Part shown: in pieces, positions 17,273 through 26,145 of the stretch
Position numbering within the stretch: position 1 is the first letter of the stretch
Layout of the letters: each line of letters opens with the position of its first letter
The notes under the pieces: model-generated
What the model saw: only the letters and a program-made list of their open reading frames with translations
Told to the model about the DNA's origin: nothing
The model's database searches: none
Translations under genes and position numbers: made by a program
Assembly: GCA_017463155.1 (NCBI GenBank)
Contig: JAFTPT010000008.1
Coordinates: forward strand, 1-64,000
Source: Blautia sp.
Lineage (GTDB): Bacteria; Bacillota; Clostridia; Lachnospirales; Lachnospiraceae
Direction of reading: 5' to 3'
DNA length: 64,000 nucleotides

Positions 17273-18522
17273 ATATACAGAAAAAGCCGGAGCTGCTGGT
17301 TCCGGCCGGCAGTCTGGAGGTGCTTAAGATCGCCGTGCTCTACGGAGCGGACGCGGTGTATATCGGCGGAGAAGTCTTCGGGCTCCGGGCCAAGGCACAC
17401 AATTTCTCCCGGGAGGAGATGGCGGAGGGGATCGCCTTTGCCCATGCCCACGGGGTCAAGGTGCATGTGACCGTCAACATTCTGGCGCACAACCGGGATC
17501 TTTCCGGCGTGAGGGCCTATCTGCAGGAGCTGAAGGAGCTTAAGCCGGATGCGCTGATCATCGCCGATCCGGGGATCTTCACCTACGCAAGGGAGATCTG
17601 CCCTGAGATCGACTGCCACATCAGCACCCAGGCGAACAATACAAACTATGAGACTTACCTTTTCTGGCACCGCCTCGGCGCCAGAAGAGTGGTATCCGCA
17701 AGGGAACTCTCTCTTGCAGAGATCCGGGAGATCAGGGAACATATCCCGGCGGACATGGAGGTCGAGACCTTCGTCCACGGAGCCATGTGCATTTCCTATT
17801 CGGGGAGGTGCCTTTTGAGCAATTTTCTTGCCGGGCGGGACGCCAACCAGGGAGAATGCACCCATCCCTGCCGGTGGAAATATTCGATCGTGGAGGAGAC
17901 GAGGCCCGGTGAATATATGCCGGTCTTTGAGAACGAGCGGGGTACCTATATTTTTAATTCCAAGGACCTGTGCATGATCGAACACCTGGACGATCTGCTC
18001 GCGACGGGCGTGGACAGTCTGAAGATCGAGGGGCGCATGAAGACGGCCCTGTATGTGGCGACGGTGGCCAGGACCTACCGGAAGGCCATTGACGACCTTC
18101 TCGCGGATCCGGCACTCTACCGGGCCCATATGGACTGGTACCGGGAACAGATCGTGAGCTGCACCTACCGGCAGTTCACCACCGGCTTCTTTTACGGCAG
18201 ACCGGGGACGGAAAGCCAGATCTATGACAGCAACACCTATGTAAAGGAATATACCTATCTGGGATTTGTGGAGGAGGTCCGGGACGACGGTCTTGTGAGG
18301 ATCACCCAGCGGAACAAATTCCTGGTGGGGGAAGAGATCGGGATCATGAAACCGGACGGGACCGACCTGCGTGCCGTGGTCAGGCGGATCCTGACGGAGG
18401 ACGGTACCGAACAGGAGAGCGCCCCGCATCCGCAGCAGGTCCTGTATGTGGATCTGGGCGGGCAGGCGCAGGAATATGACATTCTGAGACGGCGTGAAGA
18501 AGTTTCCACAGGGAATGCTTGA
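17269..18522 (+). CDS. trhP: U32-family protein, probable tRNA hydroxylation protein TrhP
   Basis: 417 residues. The family signature ETFVHGAMCISYSGRC is clear, with Cys174, Cys181, Cys197 and Cys201 as probable Fe-S ligands. VPAGSLEVLKIAVLYGADAVYIGG opens the barrel. Long annotated as U32 collagenase-like peptidases, TrhP proteins hydroxylate U34 of tRNA with prephenate, while related RlhA acts on 23S rRNA. Overlap with trmR makes tRNA ho5U synthesis followed by methylation the best explanation. Bacillus has two such genes (yrrN, yrrO); here there is one. Confidence 0.88.
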   Translation: MNIQKKPELLVPAGSLEVLKIAVLYGADAVYIGGEVFGLRAKAHNFSREEMAEGIAFAHAHGVKVHVTVNILAHNRDLSGVRAYLQELKELKPDALIIADPGIFTYAREICPEIDCHISTQANNTNYETYLFWHRLGARRVVSARELSLAEIREIREHIPADMEVETFVHGAMCISYSGRCLLSNFLAGRDANQGECTHPCRWKYSIVEETRPGEYMPVFENERGTYIFNSKDLCMIEHLDDLLATGVDSLKIEGRMKTALYVATVARTYRKAIDDLLADPALYRAHMDWYREQIVSCTYRQFTTGFFYGRPGTESQIYDSNTYVKEYTYLGFVEEVRDDGLVRITQRNKFLVGEEIGIMKPDGTDLRAVVRRILTEDGTEQESAPHPQQVLYVDLGGQAQEYDILRRREEVSTGNA

Positions 18523-18564
18523 CGTACAGACGGGTTTTAAGGTGCTTAGGCAGGAGGACAAGAG

Positions 18565-19449
18565 ATGAAGGTACTGAATTTCGGGTCACTGAATGTGGAT
18601 TATGTGTATCAGGTGGATCACATCCTGCTTCCGGGCGAGACGATCGCGGCCTCCTCCCGGACGATCTTTGCGGGAGGGAAGGGACTCAACCAGTCCATCG
18701 CCCTTGCGAAGGCCGGAGCACCGGTCTTTCATGCCGGCCTCGTCGGGGATGACGGCGATATCCTGCTTGAGGAGCTCTCGGCCAACCGGGTCGATACCCG
18801 GTTCGTGGAGCGAAAAAGCGGCCCGGGCGGACACACGGTGATCCAGGTCGATAAGGACGGACAGAACAGTATTCTTCTGTTCGGCGGGACCAACCGCTGC
18901 ATCACGCAGGAATTCGCGGACAGAGTCCTTGCGGCCTTCTGTGAAGGCGACTGGCTGGTGCTCCAGAATGAGATCAATGAGCTTGCCTATATCATGCAGA
19001 AGGCCCATGGCAGAGGGATGAAGATCGCACTCAATCCGTCCCCCTTTGACAGTAACCTTGACAGCTGCGACCTGTCCCTGGTCAACCTGTTCATGATCAA
19101 TGAGATCGAGGGCGGCCAGATCACCGGGGAGAAGGATCCGGAGAAGATCCTCGAACGGATGAAACAGCTTTACGGCGGGGCGCAGGTCCTGCTGACCCTG
19201 GGCGGGGACGGTTCTCTTTTCCGGGACGGCGAATCCGTGTACCGGCAGCCGGTCTTCAAGGTCAGGGCGGTCGATACGACGGCGGCAGGCGATACCTTTA
19301 CCGGCTATTTTCTGACCGGACTGCTGGAGGGCAAAGGCCCTGAAGAGGCGCTTCGGACAGCGGCCAAGGCAGCCGCCATTGCCGTGACCCGGCCGGGCGC
19401 CGCGGGATCCATTCCCTGCCGTGACGAAGTGGCCAGATGGCAGGGATGA
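18565..19449 (+). CDS. PfkB-family sugar kinase, ribokinase-like
   Basis: 294 residues. FGSLNVDYVYQVDHILLPGE and FAGGKGLNQSIALAKAG at the N-terminus and the DTTAAGDTFTGYFLTG signature with the catalytic Asp243 at the C-terminus identify the PfkB family. The pattern matches ribokinase best, but no ribose transporter or other pentose genes are near, so the substrate is not certain. The AGGAGG at 18552-18557 serves the ATG. 13 bases separate it from the DUF5717 gene, so they may share a message by readthrough. Confidence 0.9.
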   Translation: MKVLNFGSLNVDYVYQVDHILLPGETIAASSRTIFAGGKGLNQSIALAKAGAPVFHAGLVGDDGDILLEELSANRVDTRFVERKSGPGGHTVIQVDKDGQNSILLFGGTNRCITQEFADRVLAAFCEGDWLVLQNEINELAYIMQKAHGRGMKIALNPSPFDSNLDSCDLSLVNLFMINEIEGGQITGEKDPEKILERMKQLYGGAQVLLTLGGDGSLFRDGESVYRQPVFKVRAVDTTAAGDTFTGYFLTGLLEGKGPEEALRTAAKAAAIAVTRPGAAGSIPCRDEVARWQG

Positions 19450-19461
19450 CAACGAAGGGTT

Positions 19462-22400
19462 ATGATTCACGAGAGGGTGAGCAGATTGAAGAAGAGAGTG
19501 GAACAGCTGCTGGAGGGCAGGTTTACCTATGAGCTTCCCGGACTTCTCTTTTCCCGGGAAAAGATCTCGGTCTTTGCGGACGGGGAGGAACTGATCCGTG
19601 ACGAGCTGTATCTCGGTACGGAATCCGACGAGCGGATCAGCGGCTATGTGACAAGCTCGGACCGGCGCGTCGTTCCGGGACTTGACCAGTTTGCCGGGAC
19701 AACGGTGCAGATGCCCTTCGGCGTCGACCTGAAGGGGATGACGCCGGGAGAGGTCCTGAAGGGATGGCTGTGCTTTACGACCAGCGTCGGAGAATACAAG
19801 CTTCCCTTTGAGATCGGGATCAGGCCTTTGGAGGCGCATTCCTCGGCGGACAGGATCCGGACGCTCGAGGCCTTCGGGGCGCTGGCGGAGCGGGATTTCC
19901 GCGAAGCCTACCGGCTTTTCAAGGACAAGAGCTTTCCGATGCTCCTTTCCGGGGCTTCCGGGAAGATCCGGTCCCTGTACGCAGGCCTGTCAAAGCAGCC
20001 CGTCACTTACCAGCATCTGGAGGAGTTTTTGATCGCGGCCGGAATAAAGGACAAGGTCATGCTCTCCCTTGACCAGAAGGAAAAAGAGATCTACGGGGTC
20101 AGGGAGTCCCTGAGCGATGAGATCCGGATCACACGCAGCGGGTGGGGACATCTGCGGCTGGACGTGATCACGGAGGGGGATTTTCTGGAACCCGAAAAGC
20201 ATGTGATCACGGATGACGACTTTATCGGGACAGGGTATCACCTGACTTACGTGGTCCGTAAAGACAGGCTGGGCGTCGGAAGCCAGTTCGGAAAGCTGAT
20301 CATCCGGAGTCCGTACCAGGAGCTTGTCTGCCGTGTGACGGCCAGCCGGGATACGAATCCGGGCGCGGACGTCCAGAGCAGTGAAAAGAAGCAGAGGCTG
20401 AGTCTCTGGAAGGATTTCAGGGATTACCGGAGCGGACGGGTCAACCAGTCTGCCTGGGCGGTCAGCAGCCATTATGCACTGAACAGGCTGAAGGAGGACG
20501 GCTTCGATTATCCGGAGTACCGCCTCTATGACGCTTTTGTTCTCCACGAGGAGGGCAGGGATGCCGAGGCCAGGAATGTGCTGACGAGCTTCCAGGATAA
20601 ATCATTTACCCGGGAGGATCTGGAGCTTGCGGGGGTGTATCTGTACCTCTGCACGGTGACGGGACTTTACAGCGACCGGGAGGCGGCGGTACGGCGCCTG
20701 CACAATTTCTATAACCAAAAGGGAAACAGCTTCCCGCTTTTCTATACGCTTCTGCAGCTGGATCCCGCCATCAAGGAGTCGCCCTCCCAGGCGCTGTTCA
20801 TGATGGAGGAACTGTTTGAGCGGGGCTGCATGAATCCCGTGCTCTATGCGGAAGCCTACAACCGGCTTTCCGGGAACGTGAACCTGCTCCGAAGGCTCAG
20901 CCGTTTCTGGGAACAGGTTTTCCTGTTCGCGGGAAAGAACGGCCTTCTGACCGAAGAGCTTTCCATGCGCTTTGCCTATCTGTCGGGCTATGAAAAGTCC
21001 TTCCGTTACAGCATGTACAAGGCACTTTCGGAGGTCTGCCGGGCTTATCCCGCCAAGGATTCGCTGGAAGCGATCTGCCGCTATATCATGCTCGGCAATC
21101 CCCGCCGGAAGGAGTACTTCCCCTGGTACCAGAAGGCGGTGGAGCAGGGGATCCGCATTACAAGGATCTACGAGTACTATGTGGAGACCATGGATACGAG
21201 CTACCGGCAGGAGCTTCCCAAGTCCCTGCTGATGTATTTCCATTACAACAGCGACAGCCTCGGGGACGCCCGCAAGGCCTATCTCTATGCCTGTGTGATC
21301 AGCGCGAAGGAGAAGGACCCGGAGACCTACGAGAGCTACCGTGACAATATCAGGGCCTTTGCAAGAGCCAAGCTTCTGGAAGGCCGTATGAACGAGGATT
21401 ACGCCTGTATCTACCAGGAGTTCCTCGGAAAACCGGAGAACGAGGAAGAGGCCGAGGCACTCTGCCGCCTGCTGTTCGTGAACCGCCTGTATTTTGACGA
21501 TACCCGGATCCACACGGTGGTGGTACGTCATCACCAGCTTTCCGGGGAGGAGACATATCCGGTCATCCAGGGCATCGCCTATCCGCGGATCTACACGGAG
21601 GACGCGGTCATCCTGTTCCAGGACGACCAGCAGCGCCGCTACGGGGCGACGGTGGATTACAGCTGCAAAAAAATGCTGGATGAGAACCGGTTCCTTTCGG
21701 AGATCATGCCCTTCGGCATCCATGATGCCGGGATCCTCCTGCATATCTGCGAGGATACCGAAATCGACCGGGAGACGCTGCCTCTGTTTGAGCAGCTGAC
21801 CGCCAGCGAGGATTTCTCGGAAGCCTACCGGCAGCAGGTCCGCCGGAAGATCCTTGATCATTACCGGACGAACGTCCATGGGGATTCCCTGGACCGGCGT
21901 CTCAAAAAGATCGATTACAGGAATTACGCACTGCCTGACCGGCAGCTGCTTCTGTCTATCCTGATCGACCGGGGACTGTATACGGAGGCCCTGAAGATCG
22001 TGGAGGACATCGGCGTGGAGGGACTCGACAAGAGTGCCCTTCTCAGGCTCACCAGCCGGAGCCTGGTCCGCTGCGAGATGGAGGAGAATGACGAGCTCCT
22101 GGCACTGGCTTCCGCGGTCTACCGGAGCGGCCTCCATGACGAAGTGATCCTCCGGTATCTGATGCAGTACCGCTACGGGCCGATGGACGAACTGCTCGGC
22201 ATTTTCGAGAGCGCCCGTGGATTTGAACTGGATACATACTCCTTTGAAGAACGGATCCTGCTGCTTCTGATGCTGGCGCAGGATTACCGCAAGGAGGGCG
22301 AGAAGGTGCTGGAGGCCTACATCGGCCATTCCGGAAACGACAAGGTGATTGGCGCCTACCTGACACAGACGGCCTACGGGATCTTTGTCAAGGAATACGC

Positions 22401-23022
22401 CATGAGCCCCTTTATCCGGGATTGTCTGCAGAAAGCCTGCGAGGGCCGCTGGCCGGTGGACCGCGTCTGCCGTCTGGCTCTGTTCCAGGCCATCGTAAAA
22501 GAGAAGGATCCGAAAGGGCATAACGCAGGCCTCAAGCAGAGACTCCTTGAGGAGAACGTAAAGGACGGACTCGTCTTTTCCTTCTACCGGAAGCTCCCGG
22601 CCGCGATGCTGAGCCCGTACCAGCTGGACGACAAGATCTTCGTGGAATGCCATGCGGATCCGGACGCCCGGGTCATGCTGTACTACAGCCTGGATGCGGG
22701 GATCGGCGGCGAGGAAGGCTACCGGACCAAGCCGCTTACCACCTCCTACGAAGGGATCTTCACAAGGACCTTCACTCTCTTTTACGGGGAGACCCTGCGG
22801 TATTTCTTTGAGATCGAACAGAACGGCAATACCCGGCGGACGGCGGAGCGGGTGGTGACCATGAACCGCCTCGAGGGACGGCCGGTCAGCAAATACCAGC
22901 AGATCAACCAGATCCTTTCCGCAAGACGTCTGGGGAAGGGCTCCGACGTGACGGGAAAGCTCCGGAAGTTCCTGCGGCAGGAGCAGTATGTGAATGAAAT
23001 GTTTCCCATTGACAAGGAATAG
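19462..23022 (+). CDS. DUF5717-like very large protein, first gene of an unknown three-gene set
   Basis: 1186 residues, no signal peptide or membrane helix. N-terminal about 1-125 looks like beta-strands of an Ig-like or carbohydrate-binding-like domain (LLFSREKISVFADGEELIRDE, then GYVTSSDRRVVPGL). A long central part (about 330-960) is helical with TPR-like pacing (EEGRDAEARNVLTSFQDKS; RGLYTEALKIVEDIG). The C-terminus (from LSPYQLDDKIFVECHADP) is again beta-rich, ending in a helix. I assign DUF5717 from memory. The gene is followed by a DUF5716-like actin/Hsp70-fold protein and a TPR protein in close spacing. Function unknown. Confidence 0.75.
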   Translation: MIHERVSRLKKRVEQLLEGRFTYELPGLLFSREKISVFADGEELIRDELYLGTESDERISGYVTSSDRRVVPGLDQFAGTTVQMPFGVDLKGMTPGEVLKGWLCFTTSVGEYKLPFEIGIRPLEAHSSADRIRTLEAFGALAERDFREAYRLFKDKSFPMLLSGASGKIRSLYAGLSKQPVTYQHLEEFLIAAGIKDKVMLSLDQKEKEIYGVRESLSDEIRITRSGWGHLRLDVITEGDFLEPEKHVITDDDFIGTGYHLTYVVRKDRLGVGSQFGKLIIRSPYQELVCRVTASRDTNPGADVQSSEKKQRLSLWKDFRDYRSGRVNQSAWAVSSHYALNRLKEDGFDYPEYRLYDAFVLHEEGRDAEARNVLTSFQDKSFTREDLELAGVYLYLCTVTGLYSDREAAVRRLHNFYNQKGNSFPLFYTLLQLDPAIKESPSQALFMMEELFERGCMNPVLYAEAYNRLSGNVNLLRRLSRFWEQVFLFAGKNGLLTEELSMRFAYLSGYEKSFRYSMYKALSEVCRAYPAKDSLEAICRYIMLGNPRRKEYFPWYQKAVEQGIRITRIYEYYVETMDTSYRQELPKSLLMYFHYNSDSLGDARKAYLYACVISAKEKDPETYESYRDNIRAFARAKLLEGRMNEDYACIYQEFLGKPENEEEAEALCRLLFVNRLYFDDTRIHTVVVRHHQLSGEETYPVIQGIAYPRIYTEDAVILFQDDQQRRYGATVDYSCKKMLDENRFLSEIMPFGIHDAGILLHICEDTEIDRETLPLFEQLTASEDFSEAYRQQVRRKILDHYRTNVHGDSLDRRLKKIDYRNYALPDRQLLLSILIDRGLYTEALKIVEDIGVEGLDKSALLRLTSRSLVRCEMEENDELLALASAVYRSGLHDEVILRYLMQYRYGPMDELLGIFESARGFELDTYSFEERILLLLMLAQDYRKEGEKVLEAYIGHSGNDKVIGAYLTQTAYGIFVKEYAMSPFIRDCLQKACEGRWPVDRVCRLALFQAIVKEKDPKGHNAGLKQRLLEENVKDGLVFSFYRKLPAAMLSPYQLDDKIFVECHADPDARVMLYYSLDAGIGGEEGYRTKPLTTSYEGIFTRTFTLFYGETLRYFFEIEQNGNTRRTAERVVTMNRLEGRPVSKYQQINQILSARRLGKGSDVTGKLRKFLRQEQYVNEMFPIDKE

Positions 23023-23057
23023 CCGGACATGTTTGGCCGGGATAAAGGATAGAGCAT

Positions 23058-24323
23058 ATGAACGAGATTCGGGATCTGATCATCGGGATCGATTTTGGAA
23101 AAGATGTGACACAGCTCTGCTATTACGACCGTAAGGCGGACGAGCCCCGTTCCCTGTCCCTCCAGGCCGGAGGAAGCCAGGCGGAGGTGCCGACGGTCCT
23201 TGGCCGCAAGGCGGACGGCGGAGACTTTGTCGTCGGGGTGGAAGCACGGTATTTTGCCCGTGAAAAGGGCGGCGAGCTTCTGGAGGACCTGTTCGGGATC
23301 TCCGGGAGCCGGGAGCCGGTCCAGATAGGCAGCGAGACCGAGACGCCGGCCGGGCTGACAGCACAGTTCCTGCGGGGTGTGCTCAAATACCTGGGCGTCA
23401 TGAACGTGATACAGAATACCAGATGCCTGGCCGTGACATGCGAAAGTCTTGACGCGGTCCGGGTGGAGAATCTGAAGGAAGCCCTGCGTATTCTGGGCCT
23501 TCCGGAGGACCACTATCTCCTGCTGGACTATGACGAGAGCTTTTTCTACTATGCCATGACCCAGCAGAAGGAGCCGCTGACGCGGAGTGTCGCCTGGTAT
23601 GCCTTTGACGGGAACCAGGTGCGGTTCCGCCGGATGACGATCCGCGGACAGGCCCGTCCCATGATCGTCCGCTTTGAGGATGCGCAGGAGACGGATCTTC
23701 CTCCGGAGGGCGAAGGCCGGGATGAGACCTTCTGTATCTTTATCCAGAAGACACTGGGGCGGGAGATGTATTCCAGCATCCAGATCACCGGGGAGGGCTT
23801 TGACCAGGAATGGGCAAAGCAGTCCATCCGGATCCTCTGCTTCCAGCAGAGAAAAGTATACTATGGCAACAACCTGTTCGCCCGCGGCGCCTGCGCGGCC
23901 GGCCGTGAAAGGCTGGAAACCCACAGGCTGAAGGGCTACCGGTTCCTGAGCACGTCGCTGGTCACCTGCGACGTGGGAATGGACATGCGGGTCATGGGGT
24001 CGAATGCTTTTTATCCGCTGATCGAGAGCGGCCGCAACTGGTATGAGTGCAGTGCGTCCTGCGAGCTGATCCTGGATGACAGGGATTCCCTGGTCTTTAC
24101 CGTGTCCGTACTGGGCGAGAATGAAAAAAAGCATGTATCCATGACGCTGCCCGGTCTTCCCGCGCGGCCGAACAAGACGACCCGGCTCCGGGTGTCCATG
24201 CATTATGTCTCGCCGGATGACTGTGTGGTCATGGCTGAGGATCTTGGATTCGGGGATTTGTATCCGTCCAGCAAAAAGGTCTGGAAGGAGACCGTACGAT
24301 GGCAGGAGGCGACGAAGGAATGA
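23058..24323 (+). CDS. DUF5716-like protein with actin/Hsp70-type ATPase fold
   Basis: 421 residues. LIIGIDFGKDVTQLCYYDRK (about residues 7-26) is a phosphate-1 loop of the ASKHA (actin, Hsp70, sugar kinase) fold; CLAVTCESLDAVRVENLKEAL and DESFFYYAMTQQKE follow the order of that fold, and NNLFARGACAAGRERLETH near residue 270 resembles the Hsp70 adenosine motif. The last 120 residues (FYPLIESGRNWYECSASCEL) form a beta-rich tail like an Hsp70 substrate domain. DUF5716 assignment from memory. It follows the DUF5717 gene by 36 bases and overlaps the next gene by ATGA, so the three make one unit. Confidence 0.78.
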   Translation: MNEIRDLIIGIDFGKDVTQLCYYDRKADEPRSLSLQAGGSQAEVPTVLGRKADGGDFVVGVEARYFAREKGGELLEDLFGISGSREPVQIGSETETPAGLTAQFLRGVLKYLGVMNVIQNTRCLAVTCESLDAVRVENLKEALRILGLPEDHYLLLDYDESFFYYAMTQQKEPLTRSVAWYAFDGNQVRFRRMTIRGQARPMIVRFEDAQETDLPPEGEGRDETFCIFIQKTLGREMYSSIQITGEGFDQEWAKQSIRILCFQQRKVYYGNNLFARGACAAGRERLETHRLKGYRFLSTSLVTCDVGMDMRVMGSNAFYPLIESGRNWYECSASCELILDDRDSLVFTVSVLGENEKKHVSMTLPGLPARPNKTTRLRVSMHYVSPDDCVVMAEDLGFGDLYPSSKKVWKETVRWQEATKE

Positions 24324-25120
24324 GCAGCTATATCTTATGTCAGACCCGGCGGGCCGAAAAGCCGTTCTATATCGAGAACATCAGTACCAACATCTACTCG
24401 ATCGAGGAGCTCTGCTACTATCTCTATCACAATCTGTACCTGATCGACCAGACCCTGATCAACGAGGACCTCTGCCGGTGGATCGAGGAAGAGCTTTCCC
24501 TGCCGCTCCTGGCGGCCAAGCTCCGGCCCCATCTCGGCAAATTCGCGGATATCGAGGATATCCTGTATCCGATCTTCAAGGAGATCAACTACCTGACCTA
24601 CGAAGAACTCCGGGACCTGAACGGGCGCCTGGCCAGGCAGGGGACGGAGCGCCTGCTTTTCCGGAAGAGGAGGAAGGGCGACCAGCTGATGGAGAACGGT
24701 ATGTACGTGAATGCGATCCGTGTATACCGGGAGCTGCTGGATTCGCCGGAGTTGTCCGGGGATGAGGACCTGACGGTGGAGGCGAGGGAGCTTACGGCAA
24801 AGGTCCGGCATAACCTCGGATGCGCCTATACAAGGCTTTTCCAGATGGACAAGGCGCTGGAGTGTTTCTACCAGGCCTACGAGACCAGCGGGAGAGATGA
24901 GGACCTGATCGATTACCTGATCGCCTTCCGCAGTGTCCGTACGCCGATCGAGTATGAGAGCCGGCTGACGGAGCTGGCGGTCCCTCCGGCGGTGAAGCGT
25001 GCGGTCAAGGAGAAGAATGAGCGCTTTGCCCGGATCCCGGAAAAACCGGTCTACAGCCAGCATGTGGATGAGCTGATCGCGGAGATCACCAGGGATTATC
25101 ACCGGAGCACGCTCTCCTGA
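24320..25120 (+). CDS. TPR-like protein, third gene of the DUF5717/DUF5716 set
   Basis: 266 residues. ATG 24320 overlaps the previous stop (ATGA) and has AGGAGG 10 bases upstream. MSSYILCQTRRAEKPFYIENISTN opens a unique N-terminal domain of about 110 residues; then GMYVNAIRVYRELLDS and AYTRLFQMDKALECFYQAYE show two TPR-like units, a module for protein binding. The N-terminal pattern 'tyr-leu-cys, ienis.niysieelcyy' is one I have seen next to DUF5716 genes in Lachnospiraceae but cannot name. Function unknown. Confidence 0.75.
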   Translation: MSSYILCQTRRAEKPFYIENISTNIYSIEELCYYLYHNLYLIDQTLINEDLCRWIEEELSLPLLAAKLRPHLGKFADIEDILYPIFKEINYLTYEELRDLNGRLARQGTERLLFRKRRKGDQLMENGMYVNAIRVYRELLDSPELSGDEDLTVEARELTAKVRHNLGCAYTRLFQMDKALECFYQAYETSGRDEDLIDYLIAFRSVRTPIEYESRLTELAVPPAVKRAVKEKNERFARIPEKPVYSQHVDELIAEITRDYHRSTLS

Positions 25121-25130
25121 ATCATACTTC

Positions 25131-25159
25131 TTGACAAGAAACGTACATAATGGTACAAT
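25131..25159 (+). promoter_or_regulatory. Strong promoter of the amino-acid ABC transporter
   Basis: Consensus TTGACA (25131-25136), 17-bp spacer and TACAAT (25154-25159). It is 95 bases from the start codon; the leader contains small inverted repeats (GTAGagtgaCTAC; TGCATTG with CAATACATGCA) that could form a 5' structure. No known riboswitch pattern was recognised. Confidence 0.85.
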
Positions 25160-25254
25160 CATAATGCTTTCACGAAGTAGAGTGACTACGCAGTAATGCG
25201 ACAGTGAGTCTGCATTGATCGTGCAATACATGCAATTAGCAGGAGGATACCATT

Positions 25255-26058
25255 ATGAAGATGAAAACACTTGCACTGACCATGGCGGCCGTGATGGCTG
25301 CAGGCATGCTTTCCGGCATGACCGTATCCGCGGAGACGACCACCTTTACGGTCGGTTTTGACGCCGAGTATCCGCCTTTCGGATACATGGATGACAACGG
25401 CGACTATGTCGGCTTCGACCTTGACGCCGCACAGATGGTCTGCGACAACCTTGGCTGGGAACTGGTCAAGAAGCCCATCAACTGGGATTCCAAGGACATG
25501 GAGCTGAATTCCGGCAATATCGATTGTATCTGGAACGGCTTTACCATCAACGGACGTGAAGACAGCTATACCTGGACGCCCGCCTACCTTGACAACCAGC
25601 AGGTCATCGTGGTAGCCGCGGATTCCGGCATCAGCGCCCTCGCGGACCTGGCCGGCAAGAACGTGCAGGTGCAGGCAGCTTCGGCAGCACTTGAAGCACT
25701 CAACAGCGAGGACAATGCGGAGCTGACCGCTTCCTTTGGTTCCCTGACCGAGATCGCTGATTACAATACGGCATTCATGAACATGGATTCCGGCGCGGCG
25801 GACGCCGTCGCGGTCGATGTAGGCGTGGCCAACTACCAGCTCTCCAAGAGAGACGAAGGCAAATACGTGATCCTCGACGAGGCGATCCAGAACGAGCAGT
25901 ACGGCATTGGTTTCAAGCTGGGCAACGAAGAGCTTCGTGATACCGTGTGGGCCGAGGTCGTAAAGCTGTATGAGGCCGGTGAGTTTGACAAGCTGGCCGA
26001 GCAGTACGACGTGGATGCATCGATGATCTGCATCGGAGCAGACGAAGCAGCCGAATAA
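25255..26058 (+). CDS. Polar amino-acid ABC transporter, solute-binding protein
   Basis: 267 residues. A signal peptide of about 28 residues ends MLSGMTVSAE, then the SBP family 3 begins (FTVGFDAEYPPFGYMDDNGDYVGFD). The lipobox cysteine expected for a Gram-positive binding protein is absent; the cleavage site looks like signal peptidase I. Promoter and strong AGGAGG are present. The family binds polar or charged amino acids, such as glutamine, cystine or arginine; the ligand is not decided. A stem-loop separates this gene from the permease gene. Confidence 0.92.
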   Translation: MKMKTLALTMAAVMAAGMLSGMTVSAETTTFTVGFDAEYPPFGYMDDNGDYVGFDLDAAQMVCDNLGWELVKKPINWDSKDMELNSGNIDCIWNGFTINGREDSYTWTPAYLDNQQVIVVAADSGISALADLAGKNVQVQAASAALEALNSEDNAELTASFGSLTEIADYNTAFMNMDSGAADAVAVDVGVANYQLSKRDEGKYVILDEAIQNEQYGIGFKLGNEELRDTVWAEVVKLYEAGEFDKLAEQYDVDASMICIGADEAAE

Positions 26059-26064
26059 AATACG

Positions 26065-26121
26065 GGATCATTCGGACAGAGGGTACGTGATGCGCCCTCT
26101 GTCCTTTCTGCGCTATGATCC
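26065..26121 (+). terminator. Nested stem-loop between binding-protein and permease genes
   Basis: Inner perfect 10-bp stem GGACAGAGGG (26074-26083) with CCCTCTGTCC (26095-26104), followed by TTTCT; an outer stem GGATCAT (26065-26071) with ATGATCC (26115-26121). It is probably a partial terminator or an mRNA-stabilising structure that gives more binding protein than permease. Confidence 0.75.
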
Positions 26122-26145
26122 AAAATTCTGAATCGGAGGAACGAT

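Noticed and set aside
20602..22653. 683-residue open frame on the minus strand
   Set aside because: Antisense to the DUF5717 gene, produced by codon bias of a GC-rich gene; no recognisable domain or ribosome binding site.
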